Source of the DNA: Phallusia mammillata
Lineage: Eukaryota; Chordata; Ascidiacea; Phlebobranchia; Ascidiidae
DNA length: 64,000 nt
NCBI GenBank assembly: GCA_003260075.1
Contig: QLIY01000245.1
Coordinates: 119,584 to 183,583 of the forward strand
Direction: 5' to 3'
The translations under genes and the position numbers were made by a program. How positions within the stretch are numbered: position 1 is the first letter of the stretch; each line of letters begins with the position of its first letter. Below the pieces are notes generated by a model. It saw only the letters and a program-made list of their open reading frames with translations, searched no databases and was not told the origin of the DNA. Shown one piece after another: positions 56,165 to 64,000 of this stretch.

Positions 56165-58831
56165 AGCTAACGGCGCGATTTATTGTGTTTCGCCGTTAAG
56201 ATTTTTTCTCTCTTTTATAGTCTTGTTCCTAATTGGGACTCCCTGGTACAAACGAGTCATGCCCTCGGACAAAATTTTCTTCATGGCCTCCAAATGCGTC
56301 TGGGTAAGAAATTATCAATTTTTTACTTTGTGCTTAGGTTGCATTCGTTCATTACCAAAAGTTTATGACTTTTTGCACCAAACTTTACAAAAAAACTTTG
56401 TTGGGAGGATGATACAGCTACAGCAGTTTACCACGCATTTGCTGTACTGGCATAACGATTTCCATTGCTTCGTGCTGTTCACAATATTGCATTTAACAAA
56501 GTTCGTCTCTTTCGCACCAAACTTTCCAAAAAGCCTTGTTAAAATAAATGCACAAAACATGTATCTTCACCTAATTGCATGAAATGTTTATGTTAAGGCT
56601 GCATGGAAGAACCGCTGGAACACTCCACGTAAACAAAGAAATAAGGAACACTGGATGGATTACGCTGACGATGGAACCAATGTAAGTTACTTTATTTTTA
56701 CCGGGTCCCTATTCCCGTTCTAACCATAAATTTCTGGTTCCACAAAGTTCCACAAAGTTCCACAAATAGAACATAATTATGTCAAGGGGTAAATCGTTCA
56801 TATTAGAAATAAATATACAAGTTGCGTATACTTTATAAGTTAGTTGCAGACAGTGCACACTGTTTCGACCTATAAGATGTCATCAGTGCAGCTGGTGACA
56901 AGACATGTCAATATACACTAGTATTAAAACGAAAAATACAACTAACGTTTAAGTTTTAATGGCATTTTGCTCGGATCTATTCATCCACAAACTTACACTA
57001 GTTTTTGTAAATTTACCAGCAAATTTTCCTGACAAACATATAAGAAAGCGAACGCTAAAAAACTGGCAATTAATGCACAACACATAGGTTGATCCCTTGT
57101 AAGAAATATGCATTCGCAATTGTAAATACATGGATCATGTGCTAATTCGGCATTACAACTTACCACCCAAAATTCTCTGTTTTTTACAGTCAACACTCGT
57201 TCGTGATTTGAAATATGTCTTCCGTGTTTTGTTCTTATACATTCCTCTTCCGGTTTTCTGGGCTCTCTTTGATCAACAAGGATGGGGGGGGGGATCTGTT
57301 TTTTACAGTCAACACTCGTTCGAGATTTGAAATATGTCTTCCGTGTTTTGTTCCTATACATTCCTCTTCCGGTTTTCTGGGCTCTCTTTGATCAACAAGG
57401 ATCTCGTTGGACTCTTCAAGCAGTCAGGATGGATGGCTACGTAGTACGTAAATCAGATTAGCATTGTTAGGTTACTTAAGGTCAAGTGGGTACTTAAGGT
57501 CAAGTCATTGACGTTGATAACAGCTATCGCAGGAATTAAGTTAATTATTTCTTGACTTTAGCGGTTTTGAAACGCCCCTGATTAAGTTTACTTTATCTTG
57601 AAGGGTTTACGCTTGTTGTGTAGGGAAATTTGTTTTTTGTTTTTATAGGGTTCACTTCGAATTCTGCCGGATCAAATGCAAATCTGCAACCCATTGTTTA
57701 TTGTTTGTATGATTCCACTCTTTGAAGCTACTCTTTATCCCTGCTTGCGTCACTTCAATATTAACTTCAGGTAAACTTACTAAACATAAATAAGTAACAA
57801 TATACATATCAAAGTTGCCAGTTGGACCGGGCTTTTCGTGTTCGGGCTTAGGTTTAAACAAAACAGGTTTGATTCGGGCTTGACTACCTCGGCATCATTT
57901 GTGCCGCAATTACAACAACTTTCGTGCTTAATTCAGTCTTCGTTTTACTTGTTAGAGTCGGGCTTCGGGCTTGTACGTTATGGCTCGGGCCCCAGTTTTA
58001 ATCTCGCATAAAACTTAAAGATAATATAAATTCTACATCAGTTTGGCCAGTTTATATGCCCTACATGCTTTGGTAATCAGTTTCAATTTATGTCATTTAT
58101 AATAATATGTCGTATTAACTAACTTAGTAAAAATTGCATTACTTCTTTTGCAACGATTATGCATTCATTTTGAATTTACCGACCTTAAATTTTTGTTCTG
58201 TTAAAATACTTGTGACAAATTGTTTCAATCAATACTGTTTATGTTATAACAGCCTCAACATTCCGGACTTAAAAAAACGTGTATTTTTTTCCTGGAAACG
58301 TTTTTTAACAATGGAACGTTTTTTCAACATGATAACACTGCTAGTCTTAAAAACCGTTGTGCAAAGCAAAATACCACAGGCTTCCTGGAACTTTCATGAA
58401 TTGACAGGTTGATTTTAGCTTGTCAGCTAGAAAATGTAATTTGATCCATATTTCCTTTCAGTCCACTTCGCCGTATGACACTTGGAATGATTCTTGCTGG
58501 TTTGTCTTTCGTCGTTGCTGCTCTGATCCAAATGAAAATTGATGTAAGTGGCATTGTTCCTCGGTTTAGTGAAGTAACCGTATTGTTTAAAGTTTAAACC
58601 AGGGGTCGGAAACTTTTTTTGCACTGCGGATCGTTTTGAAACATAAATTTTTATCATGGACCGGCGTTTAAAAACCACAAACGTTTAGCACTGAACTAAT
58701 TAATTACAGTTTTTACAACGGGGGGGGGGTGATTCAATGTGAACCTTAAAAGAGTTTTATGCGACCCGGTAACAACCCCCCCGGACCGGTGGTTGCCGAC
58801 CACTGATTTAAACCAGTGTTGCCGACCACTG

Positions 58832-58892
<61 letters not shown>

Positions 58893-60023
58893 CACAACCT
58901 TTATCAACAATTTCCTCGCTTAAACATTTAAAACATTTTCATTCCTCCCTAATAGATTACATAGTAGATTCTAAATCACACAAAATCATTAAAATCGGCT
59001 CTTCTATTAACTTTGCAGGTTATATTCCCAGAGCTTAAGTGTTTACAAACCACATGTACAAAGTAATGTAAATTCCTTCGCTCAAGTTTTAACATTTGTC
59101 ACTTGGGAGAAATTCCTCCCAGGTCGAGATTTTTTAAAGCTGCAATTGTACATGCAGTTCAGAAAATCAACAACAATTTCCGTTGAAGACCATTATAACT
59201 GGTTCCGGTGTTATTACTCAAAAACACTTACTCTATACATTAGTTTAAGTTTTGCATAAATTTATGGAGCATTTCCAAGGTTTAACACACTAACGGTAAG
59301 CACACCTTTTATGCACTTAAAAAAAGCTTAATTAAAGGCAAAATTGTTATTGAAATTAAACGTATAGTTTTATAGAAAGGTCCGGATAATTAAAAAAACC
59401 TTTTCATGCAACTTCGAAGGCAATTTCGTCTTAGCACTCTTACTTATGAACTTCACAATACAATTCCCTCTATTTCAGGTAAACTTAACCAAATTCCCAG
59501 AAGGCAACGGACAAACGAGTTTACGTGTAATAAATGCTGGTAACTGCGATCTTACTGTACAATCTGACATTTACCCAGAATGGATGGGAGACATGGAGGG
59601 CAGTGGAGGAGTTGTTATCGGTCCAGGAAGCGTAAGTTTACAATCGTTTCTTTTTCTTTCTCCTTAACAGTGGTTCTTAACCTGGGTTCGATCGAAGGTC
59701 TTTTGGGGTACAAATATTTGGCTTAACAAAGAACACTGTGCGCATTGGTAGTAAGAACCAAAACAACGAATCTTTGATGATAGCAGAAACGTAGGGTCAA
59801 AAGCACAAAATGAGTTAGAAACGGGGTTCGATCCAAAGGCTGAAGAATGTCGTAGCTACGAATTTTCCATGCTCTTTCCTGTCCTAACAAACACTTTGTC
59901 TCTTGACATGTCATATTTCATTATGCCTGATTTTTTTCCTTTGGTATTGACACACTTTTACATGTATTTTTGTGAATTCACATGTTTGTGGGTTTACCAC
60001 TGAGTCTGTGTAGCTTAGAGCGC

Positions 60024-60093
<70 letters not shown>

Positions 60094-62422
60094 CGCGAGT
60101 CCCGGAAAGACTCCTGTTGTGAGTTCAAATCCCACCCCAGACTAGATTTTCCTAGCCTGTCCTTGCCATTTTCGGTGTAACGCATCCAAATGGACCCGGC
60201 GTTCTATGATTTATACATGAGTGTGCCGTAGTCGCTGGTTTACATGGGCGCTTCAGGGCTGATCCCAATATATAAGTGTATTCACCTTGAGACATATTTG
60301 TATAGTTTAAAATGTAAATTTGGTCTCCGGATTATATTAGGCTTTACAATTCTAGCCTACAATAATAGAGAAAAACAAAAGAAATTAATAATGAATTTGC
60401 TCTTAAACCTATTGATTCTTTTCAATTTTATAGACCACATATTATCTACACTGTGTGTAGGTTTACATCACTAAACCCCAGATTTCCTTTGTTATATTCC
60501 TAGATAGTATTCTCAGTTTCTAATTAATAAGATTCTTCTTATTGTTGGTTTTTACTATTTTCTAATTTCATATTCAGGCGAGTGACACCAAAGAAGAACT
60601 TATCAAACCAGGAACGTTTATGATTAATTACGACTGCCCCGGTAAACCTGGGCTCATGACATCAAAAGAAATTACTCTCGTTGGAAAAGAAGCCATGGAT
60701 TTTGTTGTCAGCGAAGAATCAGCAACCATGTTCAAGGATCTACTTGTTAGTTTGTTGACTGTTTTCTTATACAGCGCTAAAAGACGGAAAATAGCTTTTT
60801 GTTCTAACAATCCAGCCATTAGTCTGTCAACTTTCTTTACAAACCGTTTTTAGCTTTTAGTTTAGTGATATGGTGAAAGTTACATTGTCACACCACTTAA
60901 AACGATTAGCAGTGTCGCCCTTAAAAAACTCCTTGAAATACACTACTATGTTTTATATTTCGTAAAAAATTATCGTTGGTTTACAGAGCCATCATCCAAC
61001 AGAAAAATCCGACAGCGGAAAAGCATCTGTTGGGTAAGTCACTAATATGCAACTAGTCGGCGTTTCTAAGTCGCATTGGCGTGTCACCGCATAAAGATGG
61101 TAATTTAACTGTGACAAATTATTGTTGATGGGCTAAGTTCCGAAAACAATTTGTTCTACTATTGTTTATACTGTTGTTTGTATCAACAGAATAATCAACA
61201 CCTTGAATGAACCGGTTACTGTTGAATTTCGTGGCGAAGATAAAGGGATAAAGACTTTACCGGTCGCAATTAATCAGCGACAGGAGCTTGAGCAACTTAA
61301 CAAAGGAAGGTAAAACCTTGAAGGCTTTTTTTGTAAATAACAAATGAACAACGAAACTTACATTTCATCCATAATTTTAAAAGTAATTGTTTTTATTAAA
61401 AAAAAAATTGTAGTTTTTAAGTTACCGTGATGTATAATACACTAAATGTAAATCATAAATAAAGCGAAGCAAATTGCTACCAGGATACTCGTTTGTCTTT
61501 ACTCGTTTGTTTTGTTCCTATAACCAGGGTTGCCATACCTCTTTCCACGATTTGTCCTTATTTTAAAGGGAAATGTCTTAGAAAACTATATTGTTCTCAT
61601 TTCTAAGAAATGTCCTTACCTTTGACATGAGTACTTTTCTGTTTAAAAACGTTTGTGTCGTTTGTCCTTTTTTAGTTTTTCGGTTGTCCTTTTTTAGAAC
61701 TTTGTTGATGGCGACCCTGCCTATAAGCTAGGCTGTAGTTTACAAACTTTGCATTTAGTTTCTAGTGTTAAAAAAAATCTTTGTTTTCTGCCGAAAGAAA
61801 AGTTAAGAATTAATTAGTGTGAAAGAGCCTGCAAAACAATTAAACCAACTGTTTTGCTATGTGATCGGTAGAGTCGTCTTGAGTTAAGATGTTTTACCTT
61901 GTTTTTCAGTTACGAAATGACGGTAACAACAAATGGAACGATCAAGCATTCGAAAGTCTTTAAATACACTGTTGCTACTGGAGGTCTATACACTGTCGTG
62001 ATCCGCCAACTAACTTACGATGCAATAGCCTCGGTAGGTGAAATTGTTTTCGCTAAAATTCTTATTTATTTGCAAAAAGCTTCATAGTACTCGAGTTTAA
62101 AACAAATTTGAGTAGGTGTTTATTTACTCGAACGCAAACTAGAATAATTTATTGCAAGACTCCACGGAATCGAGTCTTTAATCTTTTACTGAGTACGTAT
62201 TTTGCGTGACTCGTAAAGAGTCGAGTATTTAGTCTAGGACTCGATTATATCTATTGCGTTATTTGGGCAGGGTCAAATTTTTGGTCTTGAACCCGAGTAA
62301 ATTCATTACATTACTCGAACAAGATCAAGTGTTTGGCCTTATACCCAGTACATTTAATACGTAACTCGATCAGGGTCAAGTTTTTGACGTTGACCCGAGT
62401 AAATTTATTACGTGACTCTAAA

Positions 62423-62497
<75 letters not shown>

Positions 62498-63136
62498 ATC
62501 GAGTACGAGAGTTTGTGTTATTAAATTAAGCCATTTTTTCCTAAAACGAGGTTGTAACCTGATTTAAATTAAATCACTTATTTGTAAGAAACTCGAAAAC
62601 AAATATCAGCCAAACTTGACTTTTTCTGCAGGCCAGTGACTTTACGATGGATTTCTATACCGACATCTACGAAAATGATGTTAATATTTTCTGGATGATT
62701 CCGCAATATTTTATTATCACACTTGGAGAAGTTTTCCTTTCCGTGACCGGTCTGGAGTTTTCATATTCTCAGGTAAAATGGAGATGATTTACTATGGTTG
62801 TTAATGTTTACTTTGACTATTTTACGTGATTACATTTTTGGTGATGTCTTCCGTTTTTTTATCGCCTTATTAGGAATATTATCTCATGATACTTCACATT
62901 ATACTATTACTACATTTTCAGATAATGTCTTATTCAGATATGTTGTCATTTTTATTATTTTTTTAATAAATTAAAACAAATTGTTTCAATTTTTCAATCA
63001 CCCAGTTTTTTCATTTTTAGTCTCCACCAAGCATGAAGTCTATTCTTCAATCGTTTTGGCTTTTAACCGTATCCATTGGCAACATCATTGTGCTGATCAT
63101 CGNATTATCGCCGAAGCTCGTTTGATTCCGAACCAG
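48806..63136 (+). CDS. SLC15 proton-coupled oligopeptide transporter (PEPT1/2-like), 3' partial
   Basis: Moves di- and tripeptides with protons across the plasma membrane. First exons: 48806-48827 plus 49578-49633, or alternatively 50991-51083. Shared exons: 52140-52215, 53162-53303, 53598-53690, 54362-54461, 55004-55094, 55808-55885, 56221-56303, 56598-56681, 57309-57443, 57649-57770, 58462-58543, 59479-59631, 60578-60745, 60987-61033, 61190-61309, 61910-62033, 62632-62772, 63021-63136. Family marks: [13 protein letters not shown] (ExxER), the conserved His in [45 protein letters not shown], and [16 protein letters not shown] in TM10. Exons 59479-62033 encode the large, poorly conserved extracellular loop between TM9 and TM10. 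[19 protein letters not shown] is closest to PEPT2. The last exon has a frame break at the n (63103), and the final helices lie outside. Confidence 0.95.
49031..49225. repeat. Duplicate blocks around G run 49120-49130
   Basis: ATTAGTATGGAACCTCTTTG through TATTTATGA occurs on both sides of the G run with one or two differences. It lies in SLC15 intron 1. Confidence 0.75.
49661..49810 (-). mobile_element. hAT-like MITE family A, 5'-truncated copy
   Basis: Family core (GCCGGTTCTATCACAAAAG, AAAAAGTCCATTGACAGT) and right end GAATCCCACCACTG; the left terminal repeat is missing. Confidence 0.7.
50320..50435 (-). repeat. Fragment of tRNA-like dispersed repeat
   Basis: AGCCCTGAAGCGTCTATGCA, CGCCAGGCCTTTTGAAGGCG and CCACATATGGCAAA match the flanking (non-tRNA) part of the 38700 family; the tRNA-like part is absent. 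Confidence 0.5.
50991..51083 (+). CDS. Alternative first coding exon of the SLC15 gene
   Basis: An ATG opens 31 codons ([20 protein letters not shown]...VEEYEQ) ending at a GTATAT donor in phase 0. The upstream pair of exons (MSEKEKEG then [18 protein letters not shown]) also ends in phase 0. Either can join the exon at 52140 beginning KGFPKCIFF. Both are hydrophilic cytoplasmic N-termini and both end in an EEY-x pattern. This suggests alternative promoters, with two transporter isoforms differing only before TM1. Confidence 0.65.
51090..51270. repeat. Duplicate blocks around G10 (51175-51184)
   Basis: TAGCTCTGGCATGAAA...TGTTGCATTGGCGC occurs twice with small differences, separated by ten G. 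Confidence 0.75.
51608..51972. repeat. Diverged duplicate blocks around G10 (51783-51792)
   Basis: AAATTCTAAGTAATAAGT...GCATGTGACACTGAC occurs on both sides of ten G, differing at roughly one base in ten. That is higher than at the other junctions. Confidence 0.7.
52650..52915. repeat. Interleaved duplicate blocks around two G runs
   Basis: AGTTGGTTTTCATTTCTGTA (52650 and 52810) and ACGCATTATAA...ACATTCAAG (52737 and 52845) each occur twice, broken by G runs at 52726-52736 and 52798-52809. Confidence 0.7.
53740..54113 (+). mobile_element. hAT-like MITE family C
   Basis: Ends CAGGGTTGCCAT and ATGGCAACCCTG; flanks AGTATAAC and CCTATAAC match at 6 of 8 positions. The interior is rich in AATAAGGACA units. 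It lies in SLC15 between exons 53598-53690 and 54362-54461. Confidence 0.75.
54420..54650. other. Duplicate of SLC15 exon edge around G10 (54539-54548)
   Basis: GGAGATCAATTTGAGGCCGA and its donor (true exon end at 54461) recur at 54550-54573 after ten G, followed by duplicated intron sequence up to CCATTTGTTCTGTT. The second copy lacks the 5' exon part and acceptor. Confidence 0.75.
55279..55534 (+). mobile_element. hAT-like MITE family A, internally duplicated at a G run
   Basis: Ends CAGTGGTGGGATTC and GAATCCCACCAGTG. A segment from GGTTACTATCAATGGA to ATAGAACCGG occurs on both sides of the G run at 55429-55442. Confidence 0.75.
56103..56163. repeat. G61 homopolymer (probable assembly gap)
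   Basis: Pure G run in the SLC15 intron, 57 bases upstream of exon 56221-56303. No duplicated flank was seen. Confidence 0.6.
56841..56895 (-). ncRNA. Hammerhead ribozyme-like RNA, most complete copy
   Basis: Read on the minus strand: CCAGCTGCA (stem I), CTGATGA (56886-56880), stem II CATCTTATAGGTC, GAAA (56866-56863), stem III as the palindrome ACAGTGTGCACTGT (56863-56850, six pairs), C at 56849 giving a GUC cleavage site, then TGCAACTA, which pairs with CAGCTGCA (four pairs, a mismatch, then two). All invariant core bases of a type I hammerhead are present. Defects: the stem II closing pair is C-C where the 21.9 kb copy has G-C, and there is one G-U pair. It lies antisense in a SLC15 intron. 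Activity is untested. Confidence 0.75.
57190..57293 (+). other. Truncated copy of a SLC15 exon ending in G10
   Basis: Acceptor and 5' part of the exon (TCAACACTCGTTCGTGATTT...CAACAAGGAT) stop at G10 (57284-57293). The acceptor and exon then restart at 57309 and run complete to 57443. Only the second copy can give the conserved [10 protein letters not shown]. Confidence 0.8.
58600..58805 (+). mobile_element. hAT-like MITE (CAGGGGTCGG ends), containing G10
   Basis: Ends CAGGGGTCGGAAAC and GGTTGCCGACCACTG; flanks GTTTAAAC and ATTTAAAC match at 7 of 8. A G10 run lies inside at 58720-58729. The right end is then partly repeated before the G56 run (58835-58890). Confidence 0.75.
58835..58890. repeat. 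G56 homopolymer (probable assembly gap)
   Basis: Pure G run immediately after a second copy of TTGCCGACCACTGATT. Confidence 0.6.
59985..60270 (+). repeat. tRNA-like dispersed repeat split by G68
   Basis: CTGTGTAGCTTAGAGCGCGA is followed by G68 (60026-60093) and then GCGCGAGTCCCGGAAAGACT and GTGAGTTCAAATCCCACC. GCGCGAG stands on both sides of the run. Tail GACCCGGCGTTCTATGATTT is as in the other copies. It lies in a SLC15 intron. Confidence 0.65.
61525..61719 (-). mobile_element. hAT-like MITE family C, second copy
   Basis: Ends CAGGGTTGCCATAC and GATGGCGACCCTG; flanks CCTATAAC and CCTATAAG match at 7 of 8. The interior TTGTCCTTATTTT units are inverted relative to the 53740 copy. Confidence 0.75.
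62271..62422 (+). repeat. 51-bp tandem repeat, about three clear units
   Basis: Units start near 62271, 62322 and 62374 with GGTCAAGTTTTTG-like text and end ACCCGAGTAAATTTATTACG-ACTCG. Weaker units seem to extend upstream to about 62090. The array runs into the G74 run at 62423-62496. Confidence 0.65.
62423..62496. repeat. G74 homopolymer (probable assembly gap)
   Basis: Longest G run in the window. Tandem-repeat-like text (AATCGAGTACGAG) resumes after it, so the true array may be longer than shown. Confidence 0.6.
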
Positions 63137-63915
63137 GTAGGTACACAAAACAACACCTACTCACTCTAGACACAGAATAAACATTTAAGTCCATGACCTT
63201 GGTGACGCCATCTGCACAAACTTGCTTTGCACTGTTGAATGTGGTTTTTGGCTTCACGTACACGATTTTTACCACCAAACACAAATTTGTTTTCGGTAAT
63301 TGTTATTTGTCTATAACTGCTCTATATTCGCAACGACCAAATCGATTAACGTTATTCTTTCACTTGATGAGCTAAATTCGCGTAGGATAAATTGGATGGT
63401 AATGTAAGGATATACTTGGTTGTCAGTTAGGTTTCTTTTTGGTAACCATATAACATCGCTTTTTAGTAAATCATTTTTGGAATCCACAACACANACAACA
63501 CAATACGTTTTGCTTTTTGAATGGTATGAAAGGCAGTTAGTGTGCATAATTTACAAGTATTTGTAGTTAATGAATCAGTTAATAGACACTCGATTCGCCA
63601 CGGTATACGTACATTTAAATTATATAGTAGTGTTTGCTATAGACTAACTTTAGGGTACTTAGTATAAGTATATGAATATAGCGTTATTGTATGTTAATTA
63701 GGGCCATACGGTCGTTTTCTAAATTTTCGCACGGCTGCTTGGTTTACCCTACGAGGACATATCGGTGTTTGCAGATTAACTTAACGTAAAACTTACAACG
63801 ACTGTGTTTCTTATCGGTTCAATGGCGTAAGATCTGTATAGTTAACTATGTCGTCTTAAACAAACAGTTACGAGGATAAACTACTGCGCAAACGACCGTA
63901 AATATCGTAATCAGA
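63137..63915. other. Sequence downstream of last visible SLC15 exon
   Basis: Presumably intron: the transporter still lacks its last membrane helices. No further SLC15 exon (expected WAE-type TM11/12 text) was recognised. A second n occurs at 63494. Confidence 0.45.
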
Positions 63916-64000
63916 GATGTAGACAAAGACCGTGGAACTCCACAAGGTTTCATTTTGGGCCTATTTAAAATTTATGTGGTCGATTTTGCAACGGACTTAC
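63916..64000 (+). pseudogene. Reverse transcriptase fragment of a non-LTR retroelement
   Basis: The plus-strand frame reads DRGTPQGFILGLFKIYVVDF..., matching the GTPQGSILGPLLF-type motif of LINE reverse transcriptases, followed by the ND-L position (here VDFATDL). Several consensus residues are changed (SILGP to FILGL), suggesting decay. It is cut by the window edge. Confidence 0.55.

Noticed and set aside
58739-59038. Open frame with a long poly-glycine tract
   Set aside because: The tract is the G56 homopolymer, read here as a gap; no homology on either side.
59911-60135. Open frame with poly-proline on the minus strand
   Set aside because: It spans the G68 run inside a tRNA-like repeat.
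62333-62524. Open frame with poly-glycine over the G74 run
   Set aside because: Product of the homopolymer and the tandem repeat; no protein features.

Overview
The window is animal genomic DNA: AT-rich, with intron-split genes, standard GT/AG junctions and a dense population of short non-autonomous repeats. Gene content, short introns, the tRNA-like and hAT-like repeats and very high allelic divergence best fit a tunicate (Ciona-like ascidian). That is inference; no single feature proves it.

Six protein genes can be traced exon by exon. From left to right: (1) the 5' part of a P-loop protein, minus strand, running off the left edge (1-814); (2) SWT1, WW plus PIN-endonuclease RNA-surveillance protein, minus (2892-8494, last exon unresolved); (3) a taperin/phostensin-family protein, plus (10349-26517), with a 10.6 kb first coding intron; (4) METTL13/EEF1AKNMT, minus (28572-37329), complete; (5) NUP62, plus (37757-45987), complete, sharing a short divergent promoter region with METTL13; (6) a SLC15 (PEPT1/PEPT2-like) proton-coupled oligopeptide transporter, plus (48806-63136), with two alternative first exons and a C-terminus beyond the window. 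These are unrelated housekeeping or tissue genes, not a pathway cluster.

The rest is introns and intergenic DNA filled with repeats: at least five families of hAT-like MITEs (several with intact 8-bp target duplications), a fold-back element, pogo-like MITEs, tRNA-like repeats, a 51-bp tandem array and a decayed reverse-transcriptase fragment. The most interesting biology is a dispersed repeat carrying hammerhead-ribozyme architecture. The best copy, antisense in a SLC15 intron at 56841-56895, has all three helices and a GUC cleavage site. A second repeat family has a looser hammerhead-like core.

A strong caution for any reader: the window contains 28 pure C or G runs, most exactly 10 bases long, and most of those are flanked by near-identical copies of the same sequence. 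All runs up to 42 kb are C and all from 44.7 kb on are G. This looks like default-size assembly gaps between overlapping, unmerged haplotype contigs. It creates false duplicate exons in the taperin, METTL13 and SLC15 genes.
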